A stretch of 64,000 nucleotides of DNA from the NCBI GenBank assembly GCA_024195585.1, contig SWBL01000206.1, positions 27,478 to 91,477 of the forward strand. Reading direction: 5' to 3'. Under the pieces are notes generated by a model. It ran no database searches, was not told where the DNA came from, and saw only the letters and a list, made by a program, of their open reading frames with translations. Origin of the DNA: Aureobasidium sp. EXF-3400 (lineage: Eukaryota; Ascomycota; Dothideomycetes; Dothideales; Saccotheciaceae). Each line of letters starts with the position of its first letter. Within the stretch, counting starts at the first letter, position 1. The position numbers and the translations under genes are program-made. This document shows positions 42,791-55,223 of the stretch, in pieces.

Positions 42791-43875
42791 GGCAGACTGC
42801 AATTTGATATGTCGAAATCGATCGATACGACGATGGCGATGACGAGGAGATATGAGGAGGCAACACTTGCCAGACCACAGACTGGTAGTACGGGGTACGG
42901 CGATGTTCGAGAAATGTCTGACTTGATCCGTTGGCTCTTTCCACGGGCGGATTTGCTTCCTTCGACCATAGCCTGCAGTGCGAGGAATGTTCGTCAAGAT
43001 GGCATGGTGACATATCCTCGACGTTTGAATTGGCCGGAGTTCCCAAGATGAATGTCGAAGACCTATACTCATGTCATAAACATCAACAAGTCCGGAAGGT
43101 GTATATACCAGAGTCCATCAGAATGTTTTGTTAGCTCAATCAATTGCAATACAAAGCAGTCTTCCGAACAAACAAATGCCAAACCTTGCAGAACAGAAAC
43201 AGCATTCACTAGGTAACTGTCATCAACCATTATAACTAACGAAGAGACAGCTGAATCATGGTTGACAAACAACATATCAAAAGGGACAAGCATGGAGTTG
43301 CCCAAGTGGAGAGCGAAAATAAGCTCATCCATGAAGCCGAAGTTCAACCATTGCTTCTGCAGCTTCCACTCCGGATCCTTCAACCTTTCACTTACCCGCA
43401 CACTTAATGCCAATTATCTGTCGTTACCACGGCAAAACCAAAGGACATGAGAACAAAAATCCATATCCGTATATGTAAGCTATAAGTACTAATTCTCTAT
43501 TTCTGATTCATCTTTCTTTTCTCTATCATTATCCCTTTGGCTACACTCTAGGACTTCGCATTGTAGACAAACACCGTGGACTACGCTGCCCTAAGTTCTA
43601 TACCATCGGTGTAAGTATCTTTCGTGTCTACGACATATCAACGTGTGTACATATGTTCGGTAAGGTAGATATCATCTCCTTGTATCGCTTGCAGCAAGAT
43701 AGTAAAGTGAATAAGAACGAAGCGATGGAGAACTTGCTATCGACGCTGTTTCCTTCACTTGAACGGAGTCAATTACTTACTCGAGTATGGCTTCACGTCA
43801 AGCTTCGTCGTTCGTCGTCAAGCTCAACGTTTACCATCTTCGTTTACTCGCAAATCTCCCATCGACGCGGCGACC
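42791..43875. other. Intergenic region
   Basis: 1.1 kb with no supportable gene. It includes CT-rich sequence near 43495-43550 upstream of the first BTB gene. An open frame continues upstream of the chosen BTB start, but with no ATG before 43876. Confidence 0.5.
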
Positions 43876-44881
43876 ATGAAGATCTTGAATCGACTCAGCG
43901 ACAGAATCGCCGGCAAGTGTTCCCCTGCGCAGTCGCCTAACGATACTACCCATCTACTACCCTCCCCCAGCATGACTACCGGCAGTCCTGATCCCCTCCA
44001 CGCCTCTCTGCCTTACGGTTTTGAGTGGTCACCCCATCCTCTCACTCACGGACAGACCTGGATGTTGTCCCTGAACGCCGGTGCCTTGAGCAGAGAGCAC
44101 AAGCAAACCGCCAGCTTGGCTTTGCTTGAGAAGTGAGTGCCAATTGATCTTGTGTCTGAGCCAACGATCAACAGTCGACTGATATATTTGTTAGGATGTG
44201 GGAGAGCCGTGAGCTCGGTGATGTCGACTTTCGTATCAAGTGCAACGGATGCGCCTGGACAGCTCACAAGTCTGTCTTGGCTGCAAACAGTGAGTATTTC
44301 GCTGAGCTGTTCTCCGCTCCCCAGCCCAAGGTACGTGGCGTGTCGCTTCTATACAAACAAGGTGCTGACAAGCACAGGGCACTTATCTCACCATGATCGA
44401 ACTTGAGCGCTGCGATGATGATGACGATGAAGGTCGCATTGACCGTTACCATCCCAAGTACATTGAAGAAGTCATCCACTTCTTCTACAAGTTCACCATC
44501 ACTCGTCGCGTTACAGAGATGCCTGCGTACGAGCGTCTTCTGTTCCTCGCCCGCGTCCATCGCACTGCTACCCAATTCCGCGCCACAGATGTGGTGAAGA
44601 CGTTGACTGTCATCATAGGTGACTGTCTTCCTCACTTCAACGGCAGCAACCAGCAGATCAACGGTCCTACTCTGGCCGACTTCGCAAAGATCTGCCGCTG
44701 GGTCCTGGCACAGCCAGACTTCCCCGGTCTTGTTTGGCAGTTGAAGCTGCATCTCATCACTTACTTGAAGGAGAACGTTGTCTTCTTGCTTCAGTCGAAG
44801 GAGATGTGTGAGATGCTGCGTGACTGTATCTTCGGAGGTTTGGACAATGAAGATAAGGTCCACGAGCCCGCTTCCGACTAG
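43876..44881 (+). CDS. BTB/POZ-domain protein (first of a tandem pair)
   Basis: Three exons: 43876-44132, 44195-44330 and 44378-44881 (298 residues). The N-terminal 85 residues are Ser/Pro-rich. The BTB domain begins across the first intron at LLEKMWESRELGDVDFRI, continues with AWTAHKSVLAANSEYFAELFSA (the family A/B helices: His-Lys, then Ser-x-x-F), and after the second intron goes on as GTYLTMIEL and a helical end with FFYKFTITR. BTB domains dimerise and often recruit Cullin-3 ligases; fungal single-BTB proteins are mostly uncharacterised. The chosen ATG has a good context (ACC before ATG); an extended open frame upstream has no ATG. Intron positions and phases (2, then 0) match those of the gene at 45446. 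Confidence 0.82.
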
Positions 44882-45445
44882 CGCTTCATTCTGCTGTCTG
44901 AAGCTGCACCATGTATATGAAAGGACAATGCATGGAAAGGATACGAAGTCAACGATTATGGGAAGTGGTAGTCACTTAGGTGCGCAAGATTGATCGCGTT
45001 CTGCCACAAAGAAGAGAGATCAGAGAATGTTTCTAGATCAGTACAGTATTGAAACACTATCAAAAGTCTATACTCTGTGAAATCCCGACTTTTCGTTTAA
45101 TCCTTCGATCTCCATGTCACCATGATGAGACTGAATCATCAGGGGACTTTACCTGTGAGCCTAATACGATTGCCTGGCAGTGAGTGACAATAGCCGGCAA
45201 TCTCGAGGTGATAGTAGCCATCGTAACGGAGCAACTATTTAGAGCATATCGTCATCTTTGTGTGAGCTTCAAGTCTTGCAGTCACCTCTCCGAAAGCTCA
45301 CTCTTCATTTCGTGACCCTATACTCGATTCCGATCGGCACTCCATCCCCCCTCACTACTCGTCCATTGACCCTTATATATCTTGATACAATCTTGAAGAT
45401 ACTTCCCGTCTTCTTCCCACACAAGACATCATCAGTACCAGAGGC
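44882..45445. other. Short intergenic region between the two BTB genes
   Basis: Nothing beyond the flanks of the two genes. It is pyrimidine-rich before the second start. Confidence 0.5.
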
Positions 45446-46366
45446 ATGGCTTCCTCATCACCACCTGTGTCACGCTGCACATCTCCTTCGCCGGATGGTT
45501 GGGATCTTCCCAGCACAGCCGATGACATGTCTTCTTGGGACACCGATTTCTTCAAGGCTCGTATTGGCAAATCGATTCTCGAACAGTAAGTGTTTCAGCG
45601 CAGCTTTGTGTTTTCATCGCTAACCGATTTTAGATTGTGGGACGATCGCCACCATGCTGACTTCGAGATCCGATGCGGCGACAAGAAGATGAAGGTTCAC
45701 AGAGCAATCCTTCGTTCCCACTCAGAAGTGCTCGCTAAAGCATGCGACAACCGCTCGTTCAAGGTACTTCTTACTGTTCGGATTTACCCAATGCATCATT
45801 TAACAGATGCTTAGGAAGCGGTCTCGGGCATTCTCGACCTCAAATCACACCCTTACAATGGCAACCTTGACAACCTGGGCGATGGAGATGATCCAGAAAC
45901 CGTCGAAGAGATGATTCACTACTTCTATCACCTCGAGCTATCTCCCAAAGCTCAAGTGATCCCACCCTGGGGATGCGAGGTTGTCCATGTCGAACCGTCC
46001 CTCGTCTATCTGGCACGAATCTACGTCCTCGCCGAAAAGTACTTCATTGAAGGACTGAAGGCCATGGTCATGGTTAGCTTCAGCTACAGTCTGGACCGCG
46101 AATTACAGCACCCTGAGCTCATCGAGGCGTGTCACATCATCTTCAAGAAGACCGTGGAGCCATCTGGCGAGAAGGGTCTGAAGACAACCGTGGCAAAGTC
46201 TTTGGCACATAAGTTGGAGAAGGTCAAGCAGTCCGAGATGCACGACAGACTGTTTCAAGAGATCCCTGAGCTTGCTTTCCGCGTTCTCAAAGAGGTTCCA
46301 AAGCCCTTACCTCCGTCTTCTCACCGCTGTAGCTGGAGTGTTCCTTGCTCTGGATGCGGAATTTGA
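45446..46366 (+). CDS. BTB/POZ-domain protein (second of a tandem pair)
   Basis: Three exons: 45446-45585, 45634-45763 and 45815-46366 (273 residues). The first exon encodes 46 Ser/Pro/Asp-rich residues. The BTB starts across the first intron at ILEQLWDDRHHADFEIRC and continues KVHRAILRSHSEVLAKACDN, with the second intron directly after SFK. The remaining part is helical (VEEMIHYFYHLEL, VYLARIYVLAEKYFIEGL) and ends with a Cys/Ser-rich tail HRCSWSVPCSGCGI. Introns fall at the same two places and in the same phases (2 and 0) as in the BTB gene at 43876, which marks the two as duplicates even though the proteins differ. The BTB presumably dimerises or binds a ligase; the target is unknown. Confidence 0.82.
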
Positions 46367-47125
46367 GGAATGGAACGATGGAAGGATATAAAGCAGGTCG
46401 GTCTAGTCCGGATCGGACCTCCCGAGCGATTGTATCCTTACGTCCAAGATTGGCCAAGGCCATCGGAGAACATGATTAAAGATCATCCTTACTATAAGCA
46501 GAACGGTTCATTGGGCATGAACACTCAGATACCTGCGATAAATACGACAACGGATTTGGAGATGAGCAGACCATTTAGGCAATATATTTAATCCCGATTA
46601 TACTCACTGGGGTATCCATACAAAGAACAAGAAGGATAGGGTGAAATATGTTCCTTGCGATCGTTTCCTAGAAGTGCTCTTCGAGGTAAGGTTTCGTTGC
46701 TGTCCAAGCCCGGATACAACTTCAGTAATAGCCATCAATTACGGGATGTCTGACATTCACGTCTCGAGATGATGTTGATAGGAGAAGAAACGATGTGAGG
46801 TCAGACAGATCTGTATCGGCAGCCTCGGCCCGAAGAATCCTCCGCGTCCGTCACCTTCCTGATCTGACAAATCAACTTGCAGGCCATAATCATCCACCCA
46901 CTCGCTTCACATAAACTTGATGCAAGTCATTTCTCCTGTATCAGCATCAAGACTTATATTACGAAACCATTGGCTTGATTTCCACTTCCAAGAATACTTG
47001 AACCATTCGAACCACTTGGAGATTTTTGTTCACGGCTAAATTCCCACGTTCGCTTTCGTCATCGATATTCGCCAAACTCTCGCGTCAATTGTTTACCAGG
47101 ACGAATCTCAAACGCCCAATTCTGA
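46367..47125. other. Intergenic region
   Basis: 3' flank of the BTB gene and promoter of the MFS gene. An open frame at 46370-46591 has no recognisable content. Confidence 0.5.
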
Positions 47126-48835
47126 ATGAGTGCTACCACAAAGCCAGTGGATGAGCGGGCACCGCTGCTCGGTCCACAGCCGAGTACGGTAGACGCAGGC
47201 AACGAGTATCTACCCGATACCGAGATTGAGGACGATTCGGGTCGCATTTCTGTAGCAAGGGCGGCGATATGTGTCGTTGCTCTTGGATCATTGATCTTTC
47301 TGCAAGGTGTGTACTGCAATTGCATATTTCGAGGCAAAAGAATGAACGACTAATACGTATCAGCTACAAATATCTCTTTATTGACTACAACGCAATCTAC
47401 CATCGCAGCCGATCTTGATGCGTTCGAGAAGACCAGCTGGTTTACATCAGCATACCTCATAGCTGTGTCGTCTACATCACCATTGACCGGAAAGCTCAGC
47501 CAGCTCTTTAGCCCGAGAAACTGCATCAGTGCTAGTGCTATGGTATTGGGCTTGGGTGCTCTTCTCACAAGTTTCGCGCAGACTTTCGCCAGCTTCATCA
47601 TTGGACGCATTATCACGGGTATCGGAGCTGCTGGTGTTTTCACTGTATCTATCATCGTCGTACTCGAACTCAGCGGGCCCACCAAGCGCGGAGCTGTCAT
47701 TGGTCTTTTGAACTCTGGCTTTACTGTCGGTGTCGCAGTTGGAGCAACAGTCGCAGGTGCGTTGGTTAATAAAGTTGGCTGGAGAGCACTCTTCTGGATG
47801 CAGACTCCGCTCGCCGTCGTCGCTGGTGTAGCTCTTTACCTGGCGATTCCAACTCAATTCTCTGCTGCTAGAGGCAACAGCAAAGAGAGTATCTGGAAGA
47901 AGCTGGGAACATTGGATTACCTTGGTGCTCTCACTCTGACCGTCGGTATCGTGCTGCTTCTCTCAGCACTCTCAAACCCTCGTCGCATTCCCATCTTGCC
48001 TATCATATTCAGCATTATCGCTTTAGCGACATTCATTCTCAACGAGATCTATCTGGCTACCGATCCCATCATCCCAGTCACACTGCTCAAGTCCCGAGGA
48101 ATGGCCTTTACCTGCTTGAGCACAGTCGGCTTCATGATGGCCCGCTGGAGCGTCCTCTTCTTCACACCTACGTACACTCTCGCGGTACGTGGCTGGGCTC
48201 CTGCAGCCGCTGGTAGTATTCTGATTGCCACGAACGGTGGCTTTGCGCTTGGAGGCATTCTCGTTGGCGTCTTCCACATCCGTCGCCAGGGCAGTTTCTA
48301 CCTTGCCTGTGTGACAGTATATCTTTTGTTCCCCATCACACTGGTTGGGATTGCACTACTCTCGACTGCTGCAGCCTCTTCATCGCTGTATATATTGCTG
48401 CTGTTCTTGAATGGTCTTACCGTTGGCGCAGCAATGAACTACACACTGGCTCATCTTTTGCATTTGACACCAGCTTCGACACACTATATCGCCACCTCAC
48501 TCATTGCTACTTTCAGAGGCTTTGCTGGATCCTTCGGCTCGGCCATTGGAGGCGGTTTGTTCACCCGTATATTGAGGAAGTCGTTGGAGGATAAGTTTGA
48601 TGATAGCGATGCTGATCTTATTCGCCGTCTTCTGGGCAGTCCGGCCATGGTCAGTCTGCTGAAGGGAGCGAAGAGAGCGAAGGCCATTGCTGGTTACGAA
48701 GACGCATTGAGAGGATTATTCTTAGCCGCTGCTGGTCTCGCACTCATCATGGTGCTTGTACAAGCGGCTACTGGTTGGAAGGGTGTGGAAGATGAACCAA
48801 AAAGCCAAGAGGGAGAGGACGAAGTCACACAATAG
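47126..48835 (+). CDS. MFS transporter, vacuolar basic amino acid (Vba/Fnx1-like) type
   Basis: Two exons: 47126-47306 and 47364-48835 (550 residues). About 14 hydrophobic segments as in the DHA2 group, with the N-terminal acidic dileucine-like DERAPLLGP that sorts Vba/Fnx1 proteins to the vacuole. The junction restores LIFLQATNISLLTTTQSTI (TM1), then TSWFTSAYLIAVSSTSPLTGKLSQLFSPR, the family A-loop, and GRIITGIGAAGVFTVSI in TM4. Vba-type carriers load basic amino acids into the vacuole; related DHA2 members export drugs. Sorting and substrate are inferred from the family and the leader. The intron (GTGTGT...TATCAG) has a TAAT-like branch area and is short (57 nt). There is no obvious functional link to the neighbours. 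Confidence 0.85.
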
Positions 48836-49117
48836 TCATAGAGGATTCAATGATATGAAAGAATATCGTTCAACTTTGATGTAGCTATATTACAACTGGA
48901 TAGCTCAAATATTCTTGAGAAGAGAATGCATCAGATCTCATGGTTCAAGCTTGAGACAGAGTCGTGACTGCGAGATGCTTTTCGTTTGATAAATCTTTCG
49001 AGTAACATGGTCCAGGGTTGGGGTTGGAGCTGGACTGTGTCAATCAACCAGGAAATTGTTCTGACAGCCTAGAAGTCCAGCACCTAATTAACGTGACGCC
49101 AATCGATCTCGAGTGAA
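48836..49117. other. Short convergent region
   Basis: Between the stops of two convergent genes. AT-rich, nothing else seen. Confidence 0.5.
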
Positions 49118-50422
49118 TCAATAGCCTAGTTTAAGCTCAGTCCGGCCCATGAATCTGTCCCAAGTTGAGAGTCGATCGATTTTATCCAAGGTATACACGA
49201 ACTCCTTTAGAGGGATGTCTTCTACGAAGAGTCTCTGGTCAGGAGATGTTCCCCTCCTCGTCGTCAACATATCTTCCACGATGAGTTCGTCATTTCTCGC
49301 CGTCACCATGCCCCAGAAGATCTTTGTTGGGGTTTCGAGCTCTACACGGATGTCATGTAGAGTTTCCCTTCTGGTCTTCTCTTGTGGTACCGTCGTGGCG
49401 AAACTCCGACTTGGTGATTTCGCCCGGAACTCTGGCGAAGGACGAGTCGAATGTGTTGATGTGTCTAACAAATCAAATCCTGATTGATTTCTCTCCAGCG
49501 CTTCAAAGGTGATTGAAGACAGTCCGGATGAAACATCACCATAGTCGTTCTGACAGTGACGATGCATCCGATATGCTTTCTTCGCATACTCGGCGATCTG
49601 CCTCAAATGATCCCCGTTTTCGGTGACAAGCCTGTATGGGAAGACGAGGAGGGTGCCATTTTTGTACACGCGGGGATCCACTTCTTGGTCAAGGTCCAGT
49701 TCATTGAGGAAAGAATCGGTCCTGTGACAATCGCAAGTGATGTTGACGATTCAGACAACAATATCTGGGAGTGGTAAAGCTAAGTCAAGCCAGCTCCCGT
49801 CAAGCGTAAAGTCTTTAGGAAAGTGACCAGTAGCCGAAAACCACACATCGACAGTAATACGACGTCGATAAAGTTCACCGAGACCGTCAAGAACGTCGTA
49901 GGCAGAGATCAAAAGTGGGCTTGGAGCATTCTTCGGAAAGCCGATGTTCCCAGTGTTCATGAAATATCTTTGTCTTTGCCAGTCCGATCTTGGGTTAGCG
50001 AGATCGAGCTGCTTCTCCATATAGAGCAGATGAGGATCCTCGCATTCGATTAGAGGCAGAGTCCACCTCACAGATGCAGTTGATTTCTGAGCCGCGAATC
50101 TGATAGTGCGGGAGACAGCCAAACAACATGAAGTGTCATGAAAGTCAAGGTGGGCAAAGATGGCATCAGCAAGTTCCTGTACAGCAAAGAGTCGATCGCA
50201 GGCAGAGTTGGCACAAGTAGACGAGTCCTTGGAGCGATGCTGTTTTTGATCGAGCCAATACGAAATGGACTTTTTGGCCAGCATTTGGGCCGAGCGGCGT
50301 TCACGGCGCTTTACATATAGTCTTGTCGTCTTCAGCATGTTCTCAGCGAGCAGTTGATTAAGAGGCGTGAGCCTCGGTCGAATATCTGGCATGGCCAGCT
50401 GAGGATCGCGGTATGTCGACAT
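49118..50422 (-). pseudogene. F-box-like protein gene interrupted by an in-frame TGA
   Basis: One long reading frame on the minus strand of 435 codons is broken only by a TGA at 49751-49753. The first part (223 residues, from MSTYRDPQLAMPDIRPRLTP) has a basic region and an F-box-like helix set, VQELADAIFAHLDFHDTSCCL, then a folded domain ending DGSWLDLALPLPDIVV. The second part (210 codons) continues without other stops: ITCDCHRTDS, VDPRVYKNGTLLVFPYRLVTENGDHLRQ, and a C-terminal helix with WDRFMG. No splice pair of workable size removes the stop in frame: the nearest GT...AG pair is 38 nt. So the gene is either recently inactivated, read through, or carries a sequence error. F-box proteins serve as substrate receptors of SCF ubiquitin ligases. 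Confidence 0.65.
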
Positions 50423-51187
50423 GGCAAGCTCACATTGGAAGAAGTGAATTGAAACATGTCAGAAAGGAATGGGTTAGAAGAATTATAGATGGCTTGGACG
50501 TGCATGCAGTGTGGCACAGATTGCTTCTAAGGTGTGCAAGAGCAAGGTTGATGGAAGGTACGAGGGGAACCAAGCGAGATAGCGTCTGGGCTACGGCTAT
50601 GCGCGGCAGGCATATATTAAAGTAGATAGCGAACGTCTGCACATGGACGTTTCATCTTCTCTTAAGTGGTCGAATACAGCTGGACGACAGCCCGGAACCT
50701 AGGTCTAAACTCACGCAGGTACGATAACTGGAGCAAATGGTGTTTCTTGAAGACATGTCCTAGAGCTATATATACCTGATCTATGCAGTATTGTCAAAAA
50801 GTCGCAGTCGTCAATGCATGATGATAGAGCTTGGCATATGCTGGATAACAAAGCTTCTGTTCGCTAGCTAGTCGGCTGAACGGCCGCGGGACAGCGTCAT
50901 ATGGCATTTGGCTAGACGTTGAATACTACTCGTACGTCCATCTCTGTTTCTCGCGCTGGAAGCACATCTCAGCGTGACCGTCGACTGTCTGCAGACATTC
51001 TCGACCTTCTCAGACGCGCAAACAGCTCAGCCACACCTATCGCTTACTGCTTGTCCTGTATCTCGGACTTGCCATCATCCCTTAACCACTTCTTGACACG
51101 CCGTCGAGTCGTTGCGCCTCTGACCCTCCTGCGACCTGCTACAAACACTCTTCCCGATTCTTCCGACATCGCGCCCTGTCAAACACC
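50423..51187. other. Divergent intergenic region
   Basis: Separates the F-box-like gene and sla1 by 765 bases. Contains both promoters. No other gene is seen. Confidence 0.5.
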
Positions 51188-54100
51188 ATGGCGTTCCTCG
51201 GTGTATACCGGGCCATCTACGACTATGTGCCCCAGAGCGAGGGCGAATTGACCATAACCGAGGGGGACCTGCTTTTTGTTTTGGACAACAACTCGGATGA
51301 TGATTGGTGGAAAGCAAAGAAGAAGGCCATGTCGGATGAAGAAGACGAGCCAGAGGGTTTGATTCCAAACAACTACATTGAGCAAGTCCGTCGCCATCAT
51401 GGGCCCTCTCTTGCTAGCCCCCCGCTGACCCAGTCTCCAGGCGCATCCTCTATACCAAGCAAAAGCCTTGTACGACTACACCAAGCAGACGGACGAAGAG
51501 CTCTCGTTCCCCGAAGAAGCTCGTCTGGATGTCTACGACACGTCGGATGACGACTGGACACTTGTTGGTCTGAATGGCCAATATGGTTTTGCTCCCGCCA
51601 TCTACATCGAAAAGGCTTCGGCCGCTGCTGCTTCTTCTGCCGCTCCTCCTGCGCCTGCTATGCCTGTGAGACCACAAATAGCCAGTCCCGAGCCTGAAGA
51701 AGCCGAATGGAACGAGTCTCCGCCAGAGAGCCCGGTGCAGAACCCCGCTGCTGCCCTTGCTGGCATTATTGCACAAAAGACGGGCCAATCACAAACCCAA
51801 TCACGCTCATACCAAGCACCTATGGATCGCGGTCTCGCTTCTCCGCCCTTGCCTTCACGACCCCAGTACACTCCAGACGAATCCGAAGATGAACCAGCCC
51901 CCAGCATGCCTCCACGACCAATTTCATCCGTTTCGCGCGAACCTGTTCGCTCACCCATGTACTCACCAGTCGAGCGCGAGCCCCAGGGTGTCAGCACTTC
52001 GCTTCCATACAACAGAGCCATGGCTATCGAGGACGAGGAGGCTGCACTCAGGTCGCCTGGTGGCTTCCGTTTATACAACATCTCCGAAGTCGTTTCACAT
52101 CTGGGCAAGAACAAGAAGATGCCCATCACTTTGGGTATCAACCTTGCAAAGGGTTTAGTCTCGCTTTCTCCTGCCAAGGCACGAGATGGTCCATCTCAAG
52201 AGTGGTCAGCCGATCGACTTTCCAATTATTCAATTGAAGGAAAGCACGTTTTCCTGGATCTGGTCCGCCCTAGTAAGAGTGTCGATCTTCATGCTGGCGC
52301 AAAGGACACTGCTCAGGAAATTATTGGCATTCTGAGCGAGTTAGCCGGAGCTTCGAAGGCTGAGGGTCTTCGCGAAGTTTGGGCAGCTAGCTCTGGCACT
52401 GGTGCTGGCGGAAAGAAGAAGGGTACAATGCTTTACGATTTTATGGCCCAAGGAGAGGACGAAGTCACTGTGGCTATTGGTGACGAAGTGGTCATCCTAG
52501 ACGACACCAAGAGCGAAGAATGGTGGATGGTCAAACGCCTCAAGAATGGAAAAGAGGGTGTAGTACCCAGCAGCTATGTCGAGATTACAGGAACTCTCCC
52601 CGAGCCCTCCTCCGCCTACACTGGTCTCAACGCTGCTCGTTCTACAGTTGAACAGAACAGACTCGAAGAACAGCGCCTTACGAGGGAAGTAGCGAGGTCC
52701 TCAACGGTACGCGACTCGGATGATGGAAGCAGACCCGAGCGCCACAGCAGTTTGGCCAAGGAGGACCACCGCAAGAGCAGGCACAGCAAGAGCGACAAGA
52801 GTGATAAGCCGAGTAAGTCTTCCGATTTCACCAGCGACATATCAACCTAACAACACACAGAGCCGAATGCTGCCAGAGTGCGCACCTGGACAGACAGGTC
52901 TGGTTCTTTCAAGGTCGAGGCCGAATTCATTGGCTTGAAGGATGGCAAGATTCATCTCCACAAACAGAACGGTGTCAAGATTGCCGTCCCCGTCAACAAA
53001 ATGGCCATCGAGGACCTGGAATATGTGGAAAGAGCGACCGGCGTCTCTCTTGACGATGACAAGCCGCTCTCTGAGATCAAACGCAGAAGTACTGAGAAGC
53101 GAAAGGACCGACCAGAGCGACTACAACAATCCGGCGCTTCAGCAGGTGCTGTTGTTGAACAGAAGTCCGATTACGACTGGTTTGACTTCTTCCTCGGTGC
53201 TGGCGTCAATCCTCAGATTTGCGAGCGTTATGCTGCTGCATTCAGTCGCGATCAAATGGGCGAGGAGATTCTACCCGACGTCGATACCCAATTACTGCGC
53301 ACACTCGGCCTCAAGGAAGGTGATATTCTTCGTGTGATGAAGTACCTGGACAACAAATTTGGCCGCACTGGACAGAAGAAGAACGTGAGTTTCGGTGATG
53401 ACGATGCCGATGGTGCAGCCAACGGCGAAGGCGGTCTATTCTCTGGACCTGGTGGCGCTTTGAGAAACAACACCCGCAAAGGAAGACCCGCTCCTGCTGT
53501 TCAGACAAATGATGTGGTCGACGCCGATGCGTTCAAGCAGAAAGATCAGACATCAAAGGTCCAGACTCCTCTTGCCTCCGCCCCAGCTAGAGATGCTGCA
53601 TCTGCCGGATTCGACGATGATGCGTGGGACGTGAAGCCGTCGAAGACTGTACCAGCTGCTGAGCCCGCGGCTCCTGCAAAGGCTCCTTCGCCTCCGCCAG
53701 CTCCTGCTGCTCCCGAGCCACCAAAACTTACTCAGAACATGTCGGATTTGTCTTTGCTCTCCCCTGCATTGCAACCAACACCCGCACCTCAACCTACGCC
53801 TCAGGCTCCTCCTGCGGCCCCACAGCAGCCAGCCAGAACTGGAGCAGACCCTTCATTCTTCGACAAACTCGCCGCTCCCTCTCCTCTGCAGTCACAGGTG
53901 ACAGGCATGAGACAGCGTCCTGCAGCCCCAACTCAAATGCAAACAGGCAGCTCGATGATCGCACCACCACCTCAGCGTGCGGCTTCAGCTCCTGGTCTGC
54001 CTCAGCAAGGATTTGCTCCTCCAGCTCTTCAGCCTCAAATGACTGGTTACCAGGCACCTCCTGGCCAAAGTCTGCAGAGCATGCAACAACAGCAGCAGTT

Positions 54101-54701
54101 CCAGCAACAGCAAATGACTGGATTCCCCCAGCAGCCTGGATACCAAGGCCTCATGCCTCAGGCAACAGGATTCATGCAGCCGCCCCAGCAGGGCGGTTTC
54201 CCAGCACAGTACCAAATGCCGCAGGCTACAGGCTATGGCCAGCAACAGCCTTATCTCAACGGCCAGGCCACAGGCTCACCATTTGCCGATCCTACTCCCC
54301 GTCCTGTCTTCCAGTCCCAGCCTACTGGTATGACCCAATCCTACACCATGCAACCCCAGCAAACAGGCTTCGGAATGCCTCCCCCAATGCAGCCTCAACA
54401 AACTGGTCTCCCACCAGCTCTCCAACCCCAGCGTACAGGCTTCACACCCCAGAGCCAATTTGGTCAGAGTTACGCTCAGCAGCAGAATGGTTATGGCGGA
54501 TTCGGGCAACAAGCACCGCCTATGCCTCCTATGCCACCCATGCCTGCTCAACCCACTGGTATGCAACCTCTTGTACCTCAACAAACCGGCCCACCTCCAC
54601 CAGTCCGCTTTGGAGTCCAGCCCGCTGCTAGACTTACACCGCAGCCAACGGGTAGAGCCAACTTGTCCAAGGCGACGCCACAGAATCCCTTTGGCTTCTA
54701 G
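51188..54701 (+). CDS. sla1: Sla1-type endocytic actin-patch adaptor
   Basis: Three exons: 51188-51385, 51441-52812 and 52861-54701 (1136 residues; yeast Sla1 has 1244). An adaptor of clathrin-mediated endocytosis that binds cargo, clathrin and the Arp2/3 activator Las17. Domains in order: SH3-1 (about 5-65, YRAIYDYVPQSEGELTI), SH3-2 (about 70-128, AKALYDYTKQTDEELSF), a Pro-rich linker with PSMPPRP, SH3-3 (about 392-450, GTMLYDFMAQGEDEVTV), SHD1 (about 528-582, RTWTDRSGSFKVEAEFIGL), the SAM-like HD2 (about 624-690, DWFDFFLGAGVNPQ), and a Pro/Gln-rich C-terminus with about 14 Gln-x-Thr-Gly units. Those Thr-Gly motifs are the known targets of Ark1/Prk1 kinases. The protein ends NPFGF. Both introns preserve the frame with canonical ends. 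Confidence 0.95.
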
Positions 54702-55223
54702 GAGCGCCGGAGATCCGATACGTGGACACTGAGAAAAGGTTGAAACTTGGTCTTGGTGGTATTTTTGAATCAGAAAGGGGTTGTATCGCAGTTTTCTCTC
54801 TCTCACACTAGTAGAACACGTTAATAGGCTTTAAGTAAGCCCAGAGTGTGTATATAGTCTTCTTTCGTTATTCATCTCATTTTACTATCTGTCTTGTCTC
54901 TTGGATGGTTTACTCTATACCTGATATTTGCTCTTTTCGTGGAATTGATTGACAATGCGAGAGACGTGGTCGCACAAGTACATCGAATCAGACGTCTTCT
55001 TGGTATACGCGGATAAGAGGCGGGAGAGAGAAAAGAAAATGGTGTTTCCGCTATAGCACAGATAGATCTATTTACACGGCTCGAGACTCTGCAGAAATAA
55101 AAGAGTCTCGTGTGCTTTTTTGTCTTTTGATTCCTCGTTTCACTTCTCCCAAACCCCCACGCACTTCATCAAGTCAGCTTACAAAATCTCAACCTCAAAT
55201 TAATGAGTTTGGTAGATGTTAAT
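54702..55223. other. Convergent 3' region
   Basis: 3' UTRs of sla1 and of the ATP synthase gene. T-rich stretches, no gene. Confidence 0.6.
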
